Shown: positions 1-20,280, counted from the stretch's first letter. The stretch is DNA of 64,000 nucleotides from Seriola aureovittata (GCF_021018895.1 NC_079368.1:3999501-4063500); one strand, 5' to 3'. Notes: generated by a model from the sequence alone, not told the origin. Made by a program: numbers and translations.

Positions 1-6816
<6,816 letters not shown>

Positions 6817-7623
6817 GAGACACGAGAGACACTGAGTGAAAAACTGACAAAACATATGTCTGTCTACGCGCACAGCCAGTGATGGACAACACACTGCGGC
6901 GGTCCGCTGGAAGGTCATGAGGTTGTCGGTGAGTAGACGGTGCGAGCAGCCAACGTGCCGACCAATCACAACGGGTCGCGGTGAGCTGTCGCCTGCTGTG
7001 GATCCGCCCCTCTCTTTTAGGAATCTGTCTGAGGATCGACTGTAAATCTTCTTTCTGCCCTTTCACTCAATTTTTAAGTTCATTTTAAGTTGAATTGTTC
7101 TTTGTTTGAAGTTAAAGATCCCCCCCCTGTATATTCCTTTCCAGCTGAGAGGGTGAGTGGGAGAGGAGGGTGGGGAGCGGGTTATTTCCTGAACGCTTCA
7201 GTCAATTATTTAATGAATGTGTTAGAAGAGACGAGAGCTCCTTTTCCCCCCTGGACGGTCCCCTGCCATCTCCCCTCCTTTCCCAGAGGTCCACACGGCA
7301 GCTGGACATATTTGCATAGAGGTTCGTGTATGCAAATAAGATGATACAACTGTGGCATCATTTCAGAGTCACCTGTGTTTCGATCTAATTTCTTTTTTTT
7401 TTTTTTCTTTTTTTTTCAAAATCCCCGCGTCACAGAATGAATGAGGACGTAGAAGCTACTTTTTTGATGTCTGATATATTTTTTAAAGGAAGCTGCTGAT
7501 TGCTTAAATGTTGTGATTGTGAACTTTTAAAGCCAAGTATCTAGAAATTCACTCATTTTCATCTCTTAAAAAAAGATTTGTTCTGTAGGAAATTTGGCAC
7601 TTCTGATAGACAACCAGTTTAAA

Positions 7624-7640
7624 AAATAAATAAATAAAAA
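7624..7640 (+). terminator. Candidate polyadenylation signals for unc5d
   Basis: Overlapping AATAAA hexamers in an A-rich stretch about 810 bases past the unc5d stop. Given the low complexity, this is suggestive only. Confidence 0.3.
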
Positions 7641-8099
7641 ATAAAAAAAATATATAGTTTAACCTTGAAGGACAGCACAGTCAGATGGTGACTTCTCACG
7701 TGTGAATGGAGGGGGAAAAAAAAAAAGTAGTCGTGGCAAATGTGGCAGAGTGAGATTTGTAACCGTGGCATTACAGTTCATTACAGTTTGCTCCACCAAG
7801 AGATAGGGAGGGAGGAAGCTGTAAAACATCATTTCCTGGCACCGCGGGGAGCGTATCGCCACGTCTTATCATCCAATTCCCACCATTAACACTCTTCACA
7901 TAGACCTCATATCAGGCCCCCGACACACCCGACTGCCCCCCTCCTCAAACCACCTTCACCCCCCACCCCCACCCCCCTCATCTCCAACACATGCAGACAC
8001 ACACATTGACATTTCATGGCCACAGAGGTCACGTGCACATGTGCTGGACGTGTTGTAAAACAAACAAATAGAAATTGAATGCTGATGGTGTCGGAGTCA

Positions 8100-8600
8100 G
8101 AAAGAACACATAAGTCGAGTTTCCATCCGAACGTGTCACAAACTTTAAACTGAACAAACTGAATTTTCAGAAACTTGGCAAAAGCAAATGCTAATTTATG
8201 TCTCCATCCACCTCTGTGAGCTGTAGGTGGCGCTAACTCTCCAGTCAGGTGCCGTTAAACCGCTGCAGAGCAAGAGGCTGCAACGACATGACCTAATTAA
8301 AAGAACAAGGGAAATTCCTGGTGTCCTGTTCGTGTTTGTTTCTTGTATCAATTCAAAGTATGTTGTAGGCTCCGCATTGGTCCCAGTGTCTCACCGAGTG
8401 ACATGACTAAGTGACTGAGTATGATAATTTTATCCTTCATCATTCATTCGCTGAATCTGTTTCCATTGCACTGAGTTGCATTTGCCTTTAATTGATACAC
8501 CAACTTTTCCATGCTACCAAGGATAAAAACTTTTCTTTTTTTTTCCCTGAATGGAAACGTATACAGTCACATCTCTGTTCAAATCAACAGTGAACACATA
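8100..8600. repeat. Interspersed repeat segment (family also at about 960-1095)
   Basis: Shares with 1045-1080 a stretch on the pattern gcgctaactctccagtcagg-tgcc-ttaaac, plus nearby 'tttccat' phrases. I recognise the theme as a common interspersed sequence in percomorph genomes. The boundaries are approximate. Confidence 0.45.
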
Positions 8601-11530
8601 TCACACTGAAAGAATGATAAATATAACAGAAATATATCAGAAAAATGTTCTCTATTCATGTCTATTTACCATTACCACTGAGGTAATGGTAAATGAAAAG
8701 TTGGCAAACCTATAGTGCTGTATGACCTTATGTATTGCATCATTATCAAGCAAGTAGTCACTGAGGTAAACAAGTTCTGATCTGTGTAGCTTTAGAAAAC
8801 TATTAAAGTTTTAACCCTTAACTCTCACTCTGGTTTTGTTATTGTACCCAGCAACAGTTGAAATGACTTCAGGAGAGAGGTACACGTGTTCATGAGAGCT
8901 GTCGTTTTTTGTCGTGCTCACAAAGTAATCATTGTTTCACTTTGTTAAAACCACAATGGTTTCAGTTTTGTAATAACAACTGTTGTGGATGTTGATTTGG
9001 AAAGTAAACCTCAGGAACACGCTGTTTTTTTTTTTTTCTTTCTTCAGAAAGAGGCTGAATGAGAGATTGCATTGAGTTACTGAAGCCAGTGGAACAGAGG
9101 GAAGCCTGGCTGTGAAGGCATGACCTTGGCTCTCTATATGTTAGCACAATAGACTAAATGTATGTCCAGAGCAGCACGGCACAGGAGGGACACAGCAGGT
9201 GGAATAATTACATTTATGTTGGTTTCACCCCAGGAAAACATTTTGTCATTCCAGGCAGGTAGTAGATATAAAGTGTCAATAAACTGGCTACTGGATAACA
9301 GATAAAATAACATTTAGATTTATCCTTCAGTTTTGAGACAGTGTATGGAGTATGGAGGTCACAAAGAGTGTTGCCAGACTGGTTTGTTTTCCACCCAGTT
9401 GATGTACTTTTTCTTTAAATGAGCAAGTAAAAGTAGATTTAGGTGGGTTTTCATATTTTGAGCTACACAGACATTTAGATTCAGTGTGCCTTACACTCTC
9501 CGAGAATATCATCATCTCTTATCGTGAGTAAACGGCCATAAATCCACTTAGAAATCATAGAAAAAAAGATGCTACTTGTAACTCCAGAACTTGCCTGCAG
9601 AGGATTGTTTTTCAGTATCAACATAATCCAGTAACAGTTGCCTGTGCACCCATGGCTACATTGCAACAGGAACTGTTAATAGCAAATTCAGTGTACTTAA
9701 TTTTCCAAACTAAACAAATATGGTAAAAAAAAAAATAAAAAGGGACTCAATTTTATCCTACAAAGTAACTGACTGGATCCATGGCAACACTATACTTCCC
9801 TTTTCTTGTAAATATATATAAATCTGGCAGCACTGGTCACAGTCGGGGAGCCACATGAACTGTAGGTCTGTGTTTGTATAACCTATCTTCAAAGCAAATA
9901 GAGCACTTTTCACTGAGGGTATATTTTAGCTTTATGATATAAAACACCTCAGATTTTAGCTCCTTTTTGATCTTGTAAAAAAAAAAAAGAAAAAAATCAT
10001 TCCATAAACAGAAAGAAGCAGAATTGAAGTGTAAAGGTTGTGGCATGATGCGCCAGCTTGGTGAGCGACTGTTTCACTATAAAACATCATGCCATACGAC
10101 CATTTGTTCATTATTACTGCAATGACTCCTACAGGTTTATGTTCTTCTTAGGAAGAGTGTGCGGGTGTTTATGGTAAACATGGCTGAACCCTGCGGTTTG
10201 AGTGTGGCATTTCCCAGTATTACCAATACCTTAATTCAAAGAATAAGATTACTAGTCACACAACTCTGTCCACAGATAGATAGATAGATTAGATATGAGT
10301 AATGTTGTACAAATTAACTCATAGGCTTGGGCATGCATCCTTCCTTGCACATAGTATCTGAGTCTGTGGTCCTTTAATCTCAGTGCTGATACTTTCTAGT
10401 ATTATGTTGTCAGCTAGAAGGGGATTCTGGGAATTGTTTTTTTTGGAACGCTATTGGGTACTATAACGAAATCAGAGACCATTTTTTTCATCTTACTTAA
10501 TCATATGAGTACCTCCAACCATGACTGACTGACGGTATTGATTCCCATCATTAACCTGAACAAAGAGGCGTCATCCTTACTGTCGGCCAAATAAACTCCA
10601 GCCACAGTCCTCATTTCTTTCTACATTTCTGTCTACAAATCCAATTCTTCAGCGTTTCTATTCTAGTATAAATTCTGTTGGCTATTTTCAGTGTTTTCAG
10701 AAAGTTTTCAGAGCCCTTCACCTCCATCAGATCTTGTTATCTTGCGGTCTTTTGCTAAAATCCTTTAAATTCATTTTTCATTCATCAGTCTACAATCAGC
10801 CCCCACGATGACAAAGTGAGAACTGAATTTCAGAAATGTTTGCAAATGTGAAACGAGAAACTGAAACATCACATCTATAAAAGCATTCAGACCCTGTACT
10901 TAGTTGAAACACCTTTGGCAGTGATTACATCTTTGAGTCATCTTGGGTATGACACAACAAGCTTTGCACATCTGGATTTGGGGATTTCCTGCCGTTTTTC
11001 TCTGCAGATTCTCTCCTCCACATCCTCCAGAGATGTCTAAGTCAGAGCTCTGGCTGCGTTACTCAAGGACATTCACAGAGGTGTCGCTAAGCCTCTTCTG
11101 CATTGTCTTGGCTGTGTGCTTAGGTCCTGTTGGAAGGTGAACCTTCAGGCCAGTCTGAGGTCCTGGACTCTGGACCAGGTTTTCATTAAGGATATCTCTG
11201 TACTTTGCTCCATTCAGTTTTCCCCTCAACCTGGACCAGTCTCCCTGTCCCTGCTGCTGAAAAACACCCGACCAGGTTAGAGGTCAAATTTACAACATTA
11301 GTTCTCTGAGAATTTCCTATCCAAGCAAAATTTGTATTATAACTGAAATATCTCTAACTAAAAAAAAATCACATAGAATTGGCGCCTTGTGAATCAGAAT
11401 TGAATCCATTCTAGAAAATCAGTGGCAATACCCAGACCCAGTCGGGAGCCCAGAGGTCCACTTCAGAGAAAAAAAAAATGTAGAAATGACGTTCGGACGT
11501 TCAGTCGGGTCGTTTTGAGGTATTAAATCA

Positions 11531-11767
11531 ATGCAGTTAACGTCACTGTTTTTATGGTTTCTCATCACCACAGCTGCTGTTTGTGTTGAGTGCAGGGGTG
11601 CAGCTGAAGGTTACTGTAAAGATCAGCTGATAACATTACATAATGTGTGCGTGTTAAACCAATGTACCTATAGCTTGTATAAAACAACGCATTTTGACAG
11701 TTATTCACAAGGTGCCCGCACATGTAATCACGGTAAACAGTCAGGCTGTAACAATGGCAACAACTAG
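11531..11767 (+). CDS. Small ORF with signal peptide, captured inside the Tc1-like element; function unknown
   Basis: A 78-codon ORF starts at ATG 11531 and stops at TAG. The first 24 or so residues look like a secretion signal: MQLTSLFLWFLITTAAVCV is a hydrophobic core followed by small residues. The mature part would be about 55 residues with six or seven cysteines, several in CxxxxxxC-like spacing, and a polar Asn/Gly-rich tail (CNHGKQSGCNNGNN). I do not recognise the family. It lies in the segment of about 520 bp that replaces the transposase core, in antisense orientation to the transposase. It could be a captured exon, the 5' part of an envelope-like or secreted protein gene, or a chance frame. 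There is no evidence of expression in the sequence. Confidence 0.35.
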   Translation: MQLTSLFLWFLITTAAVCVECRGAAEGYCKDQLITLHNVCVLNQCTYSLYKTTHFDSYSQGARTCNHGKQSGCNNGNN

Positions 11768-11789
11768 TGCGTGACAGGATAATACAGAC

Positions 11790-12017
11790 TCACCTCATCT
11801 CTCTTACCAAGGCCCTTCTCCCTCGGATGCTCAGTTAGCCCAGTTTTAGGAAGAGTCCCGGTTCTTCCATTTAAGAATGATGGAGGCCGCTGTGCTCTTG
11901 GGAACTTTCAATGCAGCAGATTTATTTTATTTTTATTTTTTTCGTATAGCCTTCTCCAGATCTGTGCCTCAACACAATCCTGTCTCTGAGCTCTGCAGAC
12001 AGCTCCTTCCTCCTCAT
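11790..12017 (-). pseudogene. Tc1-like transposase, N-terminal remnant
   Basis: Reading the minus strand from ATG at 12017-12015 gives MRRKELSAELRDRIVLRHRS then GEGYT, the DNA-binding helix-turn-helix start of fish Tc1 transposases. Frame and similarity then decay through a T-rich expansion near 11926-11941. The sequence leaves the family at about 11790. The DDE domain is absent. Confidence 0.75.
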
Positions 12018-12701
12018 GTCTTGGTTTTCTGCTCTGATCTGAATTGTCAGCTGTGAGACCTTTATATAGACAGGTGTGTGTCTTTCCAAATCATGTCCAA
12101 TCAGTTGAATTTACCGCAGGTGGACTCCAGTCAAAGAGTAGAAACGTCTCAAAGATGATCAAGAGAAATGGGAGGCACCTGAGCTAAATTTGAACTGTCA
12201 AAGCGTCTGAATACTTTGCATTTTGTCATTATGGGGTAGTGGGTGTAGATTTGATGCATAAGGCTGCAACATAATTTCTCAATGTACTGTCCTTCAGTAT
12301 TTCACCAGGAATGATACAGTGATTTTGAATATGTCACTTGTATGTGAAAGAACCATGTTGATTTCCCCCTTATCATCTCTATGCATTGCTAATCAAATTA
12401 TATCCATCCTTTTATGTAACTTAAGCTGGTAAGTGAAGAATGTGAAAAGATAATATTTAGTTTTTGTTTCTTTAATTGTGACTAACTGGATTCTCCTTTC
12501 ATTCTTGCAAGCAAAGAGTGTCAAAAATGGAAATGTGTGCTTTTGTAACGCTTAGCGGTGGCCTATGTTGCATCGAGAGCATCCCGTCTGTGCTGTACAC
12601 CCCATCACACCCAGCATTCACCTGCATTCTGGATGTGTTTCAGCTATGTCTATTGTATCTCATAAATGTGTTGAAATTCTGTTTTTTAAAAGTGAGCTCA
12701 G

Positions 12702-12755
12702 ACACACACACGCACACACACACACACACACCAGACACACACACACACACACACA
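12702..12755. repeat. Interrupted (CA)n microsatellite
   Basis: CA repeats broken by single CG and CCAGA interruptions. Confidence 0.95.
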
Positions 12756-14710
12756 GACGTATTCTCACTATGTATAATGCTTTGGTGTAAGACTAACCCT
12801 GTTTCAAACAGTTCACTGTTGCATCCATGATATTCTGTCACCTGAGTTGGTCGGTCCCATGCTCTTTTTTGCTTCACGCATGGCCTTCGGCTTCATATCA
12901 CTATTCTTGTGCCTTGTTTAACTACTGTAAATGGTGAATGTTGTAAAGTACAGATGGGGATGAAAAAAAAGAACAATTAATCATACTGACATACATTTAA
13001 AGGTATTAGTTGAAAAGTATTTAAGATTATAATATTGAATAGACTGCAGAGCTTTTCTAGTGCTGAACATCTATGTTTGGTAATGCCAGGGCAGCTTTGT
13101 GGTATATTGTATCTATAATTATGGACATTTTGGATGTTTTCTGTACAGTAGAATTTGCAAATGTATATGCAGCCTTTTGGAAATAAATGTACAGTTGAAA
13201 GATCTCAACTTGTGTAAATGTGAGTTATTTTTTGCCTTATGCTGTGAAGCTATCATGTAATTCACATGGAGTGGATTATTATGTGACTGTCTGATCTCAT
13301 CACTCCCCACACAGAAACGAACAAATAAAAGGGGCTCCTCACGTCTTATACTACTGGTTACGTTTATTCACATATCCTATAAAAACACTCAAACTGATCT
13401 CCAGACCAAACCAGATGAAGAAGATCATTTAACAAGTCATCAAACATCAACATCCAGAACTCACATTTTCTACCAAAAACATCTGAAACTCACATCAGAC
13501 AAAAATCTGATTCACGATTCAGTCAGAGCTGAACACACGGACATGAGAACACCACCACAAATAAACCTCCATGAATCTGATTAGAAACCAGAGAAAGAAG
13601 AAGCTCCTCCGTCAGTGATGCAGTGATAGCGGTCAGTACATCAATGGTACATAACAAACAGGAACTTAAAAATAAATCATTCAGTTCACCTCATTTTCCA
13701 AAATGTAAACAAACATTGGCTGAGAAAAAAAAAAAAAAAAAAAGAGGCGTGCAGATCACAGCTTACCTCACTGTATCCATGGAAACATATGTCCTGTTTG
13801 TTGGAAAAGTTTAGTTTCTCTCTCTTCTGTTATCAGAAGAGAAATATCTGATTTAAACTAAATCATTTGGCCGCACGTTTGAGCCTCAGTCAGACCCAGA
13901 GTCAGAGACTAGCAGACGTATCAGGGCGGTTAGCGTAGTTAGCATCTTTTCTCTGCTTCAGAGGGCGTTTTTGATGCTAAATGCAGGTATGAAAGTAGGA
14001 GCAATGCATGCAGGCTCTGCTTCATTTCTGTCCCTCATATAAAAATGTATGTGCACACATTTAATAAATATATTCATAGATTTTGATACTTCCAAGAGGC
14101 ATCCAGAATCCTGTATTTCTGTTGTTTACCTCGAGATCATTGTGATGAAAGAGAAAAGTGAAGACAGAGTAAAATCCTGTCTGCGAGTATAAAACCAGCT
14201 GTGCTGTGTTTTAGCCTCAATAAGCTTTCAAACGCATAAATCTGTTCGTCCGACTCGACTCCCCTGATCTTCTTTTGTTGTCTCACTGGTGTATGAAACA
14301 ACATGCCCCCACAAACACGCCCCCTGCACTTTCATTTCAGACAACAAATAACTCATTTCTGCGCATGAATTTGTTTTGTTTCCTGAATGACGCCTGTCAG
14401 GGTCAGTAAAACTCAGTTACTTTTTGTATAGTTACATTTTAATAAGTATTTTCACCTCAGGGACGCCTATAACATCTGCATCAAATTTGTATTTTTTTGT
14501 GTTTGTTTTGACAATATCTTTTATTAGTTTGAACTTTTACAAATAGGGGATGGATGTTGGGAGCGGTGAGAATAACAACACGCACTCTCCCCACCATTCA
14601 CTATTTGTTCATGGAGGAAAAACATACTAAACTGAAAAAATGAAATAAGATACTAGTCGCCTTTTACTTCCAAGTTGGGCACACCACGCCTACAAATCAC
14701 CTCAGCCTAT

Positions 14711-14894
14711 GAGAGCTCAATGCACTGCGACTTAAGAGAAATACATGCACAGACACAGACGCGCTGCAAATTCAGAAAACATCTCCATCAGTTTGACAAC
14801 ACCTGCGCTGCGAAAAAATCACAACACATGCAAATAAACACATGAGATTGTTTGTTTGCATGTGTTGCCTTAAATTGCAGTGCGTTGAGCTCTC
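14711..14894. mobile_element. hAT-like miniature inverted-repeat element
   Basis: The left arm gagagctcaatgcactgcga pairs with the reverse complement of the right arm tgcagtgcgttgagctctc, with two mismatches. Just inside the right arm, 14823-14867 forms a second hairpin: aacacatgcaaataaaca against its near-perfect complement, with a loop of about 10 bases. The right flank (agggccaccgtag) continues a terminal sequence that I recall from fish hAT-type elements, while the left flank has diverged. No ORF. Confidence 0.6.
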
Positions 14895-17099
14895 AGGGCC
14901 ACCGTAGAAAGGCTATTCATGGATGGGATTCTGGAGGATGGCTCATCAGAACCAGCTGCCGAGGACACAGGCACCTATATAAACGATAGCTCTATCACAT
15001 TTGAATAAAGGCTGAGCACTGATTAACATTTTTGCTTCGAAACCACCTTAATCTCCAGTGACTAAAGGAGTCATCAAGTGCCTCATTTCCAACAGTTCCA
15101 AGTAGCCTTCATTTATAACATTTTGTGTAGTAGGATGAGGACAATGACGCTCTGGAGGAATACGTTCAATTCTACCTTCTAATTATTTGGTCACAGATTA
15201 AAATCTCCCTTGTAATTGTCCCTGTAGAGGAATCCCTATTAAACTCCGGAGAACATCTTGGCGCAGTAAGAACACCTTTGTCAGCCATGTGTCTAACTGA
15301 AATCAAAATGAGAAGATGTCGTCTCTCTTCCCAGAGAGGGAATATTAAAAGATCTATATAAAGTCCAGCTGGAGAAGCAAATGAAATAAAAACACGTGAC
15401 CTCAGATGAACCTCATACAACTTCCAATCAAAAGAACACAAAACTTGAAATTGAAATACTGGATCGCAAGTTGTACGTTTATAAAATGATTATTAATGGT
15501 TATTTTATTTCACTGATGTGCGTGATGTAAATAATAAAGCATGTCCATTCATTGTTTTATGAGTTGCAGGATGTGACGAGGAAATGAGAATTCTGATGAT
15601 AAACTGCTGTATTCATTCAACATACACAAAAAGCTAATGAGTTTTTTTTTAAAATAGCTTTTTGGGATCATGTTGCACTTATATAAGACACGTGTTTGAT
15701 TCTTGCCCTGTCTGGAGTGACCCTGAGCCCACACAGCCACTGGAACCGGGCCTTGAGGATCCCACTGGTCGTCTCCAGCCTGGCTCCTGCAGTGGGTTGT
15801 AGTAGCACTATTGGAAAGAACGGGCAGGGGTATCCGGGGTGGGGGGGTCATGAAACATCCTTGAATCATGCACAGAGCCTGGCCATCTGGCTTGCACATT
15901 TGTGATGATGTGGGTGGCACATAGAGTTTACATAAGGTTAACCAACCTGTTATTCTGTACAATTCTAACCCTTACTGCTGTCCTGGGAAAACAATGAAAA
16001 TGTGCAGAATGGGCTTCAGTGCAAGGTACACTTTTCCTGATGTGTTCAGCATCTCTAACGTTATGCAGTGGCAGAAAACTAAGAGCGATGCACAGAGTTT
16101 GTAACGATGAATGATGTTCAGGATGTGAGATTTAAGAAGGTTGTTGAAGCAGAGTATGGAGCGTGATGAAAACTGGTAACACTCATAAAGAAACTCCTTT
16201 GAAAATGACGAAATATCGTGACAAGGGTTTAACAACTCATTCTCAGAAAAGTTCTCAGTGAATAATTCGAGCCTCCACGTCAACTGAACCTTCAGTGAAA
16301 GGGCGCAACATAAACATAAACACATAAACATCTGATTGAATTCTCTGCAGCTTTAAACCTGACATTTTTCAGGTTAGTTTAAGATTATATGTTGTCACAG
16401 TAACTGAACTGGACGAATGGGAAATTCCAGATTTCTGTTCATTTCAAGGTAAAAGATCAAATCGTGCTTTCCAAATCCTCCAACACATCTCAGATTCACA
16501 TACAAGATACCAGAGGTCACAGTGATAATGTGCAGTAAGAACAGTCAAGAAAATGCCAGCAGCATAATGGCAGACACACCAGGCTCTATGTAACACATGT
16601 AAGCTACTCTAACGGCAGCCTCTAGCAGCTGGTACTTTTTCATTAATGCACTGCAATAAAATGTTCTTCCTTGCAGTATAAGTGAGATGACAGTACAATC
16701 TCTTATTGTTTTTTTTATGTTACGTACTGTATCTGCTCGGGAGGCCCGGCCAGGATGAGGGACATTGTGTCCGTCCCCAGTACCAAACCCAATATTCTTT
16801 CTGTTGCAGACAGCACATTGGATCACTACCTTTGCAGGATACGGCATAACCAAAGACAAAGAGTTGCAGTACCGATTCTGTCTCGAATTTGAGGATTGTG
16901 GGTGAAAGAGAAGGGTTGAAGCGATGTCTATGGAGATAATCCTAAACTGTGTTGCTTCTGCGCGATTGCAGACTGAAATTGATTTAGCATGTCTCCAGAT
17001 ATCTTCCCCCTCCTCATCATCGATTGTAACAGATAGCTTCCCTCTCTCATGTGCCCCTAAGCCCCTGTAAAGTATCAGGGGATGTAAAATGCATAGCCT

Positions 17100-17880
17100 G
17101 ATAGACTAAACTGACATTTTGAAATAACAATTTCTCAACAGGGGATATTTAAGTGTTGTAAGTTAATGTTGTGCTGTGCAGCATAAAATATATTTGCATA
17201 TATATGCAAATAACAAAACAGGCCCTGTCTAGGGATACCATATTTCTATATTAAATATCATTCCCATATTAGCAGAAAATAAGTACTTTGGTCTTTTGAC
17301 ATTCTGAATGAACCTCCTGGTCCACATCAAGAAGGGCTATTGGTCTGAATTCCTATGTATGCAATATATGTAAATAAAAACATGTGTAAAAGTTATATAT
17401 GAAACCTTTTGGAAATTCGAACTATTTTTTATATTGACATGTATGTCTAGCCCATACAAATATGTGTTTATGTATGTATGCGTATATAAAATATAATAAA
17501 TATATATCCATCCTGAAGCCTGTCAGTATATGTTGATATTATATACTTTCCCAGAACAGGAAGATAGACATGTTTAAAATTAATGAGAAATTAGTAAGCA
17601 AACCATAGATAAGCATATCGAAGTTATATATATGTTGTTCTAATGAACATGCATAGATAAAAAAAAGAATATATATCTATATAACATGCTATACCATATA
17701 AAAATGAATCATGTAGACATTTCTTATGTGTACATGATGTAAATATACAAATTTTACTATGGGTATTTCATGTATGTTATAAAATCATATTTTCATATAT
17801 CCAGAGAATGTATATATGTGATAATAATATATCTCCTTGTAGTTAACTTATACGACAACATCACTGACAGGGACATATAT
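17100..17880. other. AT-rich block with TATA/ATAT-dense sequence
   Basis: Visibly richer in A and T than its flanks, with many short ATAT and TATGTA words but no clean tandem unit. No coding signal. Confidence 0.6.
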
Positions 17881-18457
17881 GTCATATAATACATTTCTGT
17901 ATAGGCACAACCTATGCACCTTTCCTTTGGATATAAACACACAGTCCAGCGCCACCAGACACCAGACAGGGATGATTCCCTGTCATTTCAGTAGCAAGGT
18001 AACCCGTCAACCTCGGTTGTTGTGTTGCCATAGTTTCAATGAAAGCAAAGACGCAGCCAGATCTTCATTTCATGCTGGCTAGTCCATCATACTCACTCTG
18101 TCAGTCATCTGAGTTAGTAATTGAGTTTCGCTGCATAAAAAAGGTGCTCTTATTTATTTATTTTTTTTTTTTTTTTTACAGTTGAAGACATGTAAAATGA
18201 AAAAAAGCACTGAAATATTTGGTCCTTGAGAGGCTGCTCGCTCTGTGTGAGCTGCCATGGCCAGTGGAAGTCTAATGCACAGGCTCATAACCAGCATGGC
18301 TGAGGAGGAATGCTAGTGCACGTGCTCTATGGACACTAGCACGGAAGTGTGAAGAAGCTTTTTCAGCGTATGTGCCCAGTGAGCAGATTTCATCGGACTG
18401 GATGGGGTGTCATCTTTGAACGTGACATCCAGTTCTCCTTAATTCACCCATGGTTTG

Positions 18458-19486
18458 AAAAATGACATGAAAAAAAGTATAATCCTTAAAAAATGAGTCT
18501 GATTTATCATTGCAGTCCTCAGACTCACAAAAATTATATATTGTATTTGACATATTGTAATGATATATATATATTGATTGGTTTTCCAGCAGAACCAGAG
18601 ATATCTTTTTTGTTCCATGTGTTCTTCTTCCTTGTTAAAACCTGGCACCCGCATTAACCACAATGCAAGTCGACTCCCAACAGCTTCGTCAGAGATTTGG
18701 GTGTGTCAAGATCGCTTCTTCCTATCTCCACACCGCCTGATTTCTTTTGTTTTTCATTTTCATTTTCGACAGTTTATCAGACTTCACACAGCTCAGTCTT
18801 GACCCCTCAAAAGGTTTTATACAACTTTTTTCTAGGACTCCCCGTAAACAAAATTTGATGTGAATAAAGTTCCCCTTTAAAGTAGGCTGTCACAATGAAT
18901 AACATGACCTTGAACTTGCATATGTTACTGAGAGTAAGTTAAAGGGTAAAAAAATTCTCCCCTGGTTTGTTCATTACAACAATGACTCAGATTTTTGGAC
19001 ACTGGGAGTTTTACTTCAATAAAAATCTTGTGTTTACTGTGCATTCCTTCACCTCCAGCTCTGGAAGTGAGTTCACTAATTCGCCTGAATTTATGAGTAA
19101 CGCCTCAGAAATGTGGTGCAGTTTACACTGTAGCCTAATTCTGTACTGTAAGGTGTGTCCTTAAGTGTTTAGAAACAAGTTGCACCAAGTAACTCACGGC
19201 TTGAATGTAGAATGGATGGGTTAGTGGTTTAAAGGGAACAAGTCAATATAAACACAATCATACAAGAATTAAATGACACAACTCTGTATCACATAGTTGT
19301 AGGAAGGACAGGATATTTGATCTCTTAAAAAACAAACACAACAATATTGGAATCAGGACTTGACATACCAAGAATAATGATTGATTTTGTGGCACATGGC
19401 TGTAAAGCACTGGTGCCACAAGAACCTCTGGGTTCTACTCCACAAGTGAGAAAAACCTCATTCAAAACCCCATTTGTATGTGTGCT
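18458..19486. repeat. 1029-bp direct repeat, copy 1
   Basis: Runs from the aaaaatgacatgaaaaaaag start to the gtatgtgtgct end. It aligns base for base with 21222-22250 at a constant offset of 2764, with six substitutions seen by eye (about 99.4% identity) and no net indel. No inverted termini, poly(A) or flanking duplication is evident. The open frames inside it (74, 65 and 81 codons) are duplicated with it and do not look like protein genes. Confidence 0.92.
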
Positions 19487-20280
19487 GGTAACAAAGACTC
19501 CAGCCATGGAGGAGAGTCACTGTCAACAGTATTGTGTGGCTCCCTTCATGTGTTTAGATAAGGACAGTGTATTACTGAAAAATATGAAATAAAATAAAAC
19601 AAATGAAATGAAAAAATATAATAATATTGTTGTTCCTTTAATAGTTATTTTTTTATTGGCCTTTAACAAACACCATTTCCCACAAGCCCAAGGTGTTAGC
19701 GGGCTAAATGTCACAGCTTGGCGGCGAGTCAAGGGGGTAAGTTCAGATTTAGTTATGCTGTATCTGTAATAACAGCGGGACAGAGAGGACTGAGTGATTT
19801 TTCCAGGTTATGAGAAATTTCCCCTTGAGATTTCTGCACCCACCCAAGGTGAATGAAATTATCTGTGGTGCTCATAGAACTGAAAAAAAAATGTACATTG
19901 ACATTTCTTACCAGAAACTATTTCCTGGTCACAGAATCCACATAACATATGGCTAATAGTGTATTTCTTATGTATGTGGAAAAAACAGTATCACAAATGA
20001 ATTTCCATTCACTTCCATTAAACTGGGGTGGACACAGACTGGCTAATTCATTCAGTCAAACAGAGGGGAGCTGGCCAGGTGTGGAAGCAGGTTATAATGT
20101 TTCATATCCGGGATAAGATGGATGTTCTTGATTGCTCCAAATCAAACAGTGAATATTAAACAGTATCTGTATCAGTATCTGTACCTTTGGTTGAAGTGTT
20201 TCTTTAGCTGCACCTTAGCGTGAACTCTGGTGTTACTCCATGATTTGGTTAAATAGCACAAATATTAGGGTGATTTAACA

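Larger units (their letters stand above)
6817..10688. other. Downstream of unc5d: likely 3'UTR, then intergenic
   Basis: The first part is probably the unc5d 3'UTR. A cluster of overlapping AATAAA signals lies at about 7624-7640, roughly 810 bases after the stop, and is a plausible but unproven polyadenylation region. A repeat-like segment at about 8100-8600 shares the theme ctccagtcaggtgccgttaaa with 1055-1080. No open frame in the block resembles a protein I know. Confidence 0.5.
10689..12275 (-). mobile_element. Tc1/mariner-like transposon, defective, core replaced by foreign DNA
   Basis: The left end (cagaaagttttcagagccc, followed by gcattcagaccctgtactta) and the right part (cattttgtcattatggggta, then gcataaggctgcaacataa) match the inverted ends of fish/salmonid-type Tc1 elements. 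The internal phrases cctttggcagtgattacat and ccttcaggccagtctgaggt match the reverse complement of the transposase region. The transposase would run on the minus strand. Between about 11268 and 11789 the element sequence stops and unrelated DNA replaces the DDE catalytic core. The right inverted repeat is also truncated, ending near 12275 where the standard terminal sequence should continue. The copy is non-autonomous and cannot encode an active enzyme. Confidence 0.85.
12276..18457. other. Intergenic, no host gene recognised
   Basis: Contains a CA microsatellite (12702-12755), an A-run (13726-13743), the hAT-like hairpin element (14711-14894) and an AT-rich block (about 17100-17880). Open frames here, including the 137-codon minus-strand frame at 15549-15962, show no domain, splice context or family resemblance I can support. 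Confidence 0.6.

Noticed and set aside
15549..15962. 137-codon minus-strand frame
   Set aside because: No recognisable domain, no codon bias that I can see, and the C-rich part coincides with a short GC-rich patch on the other strand. It is treated as chance.
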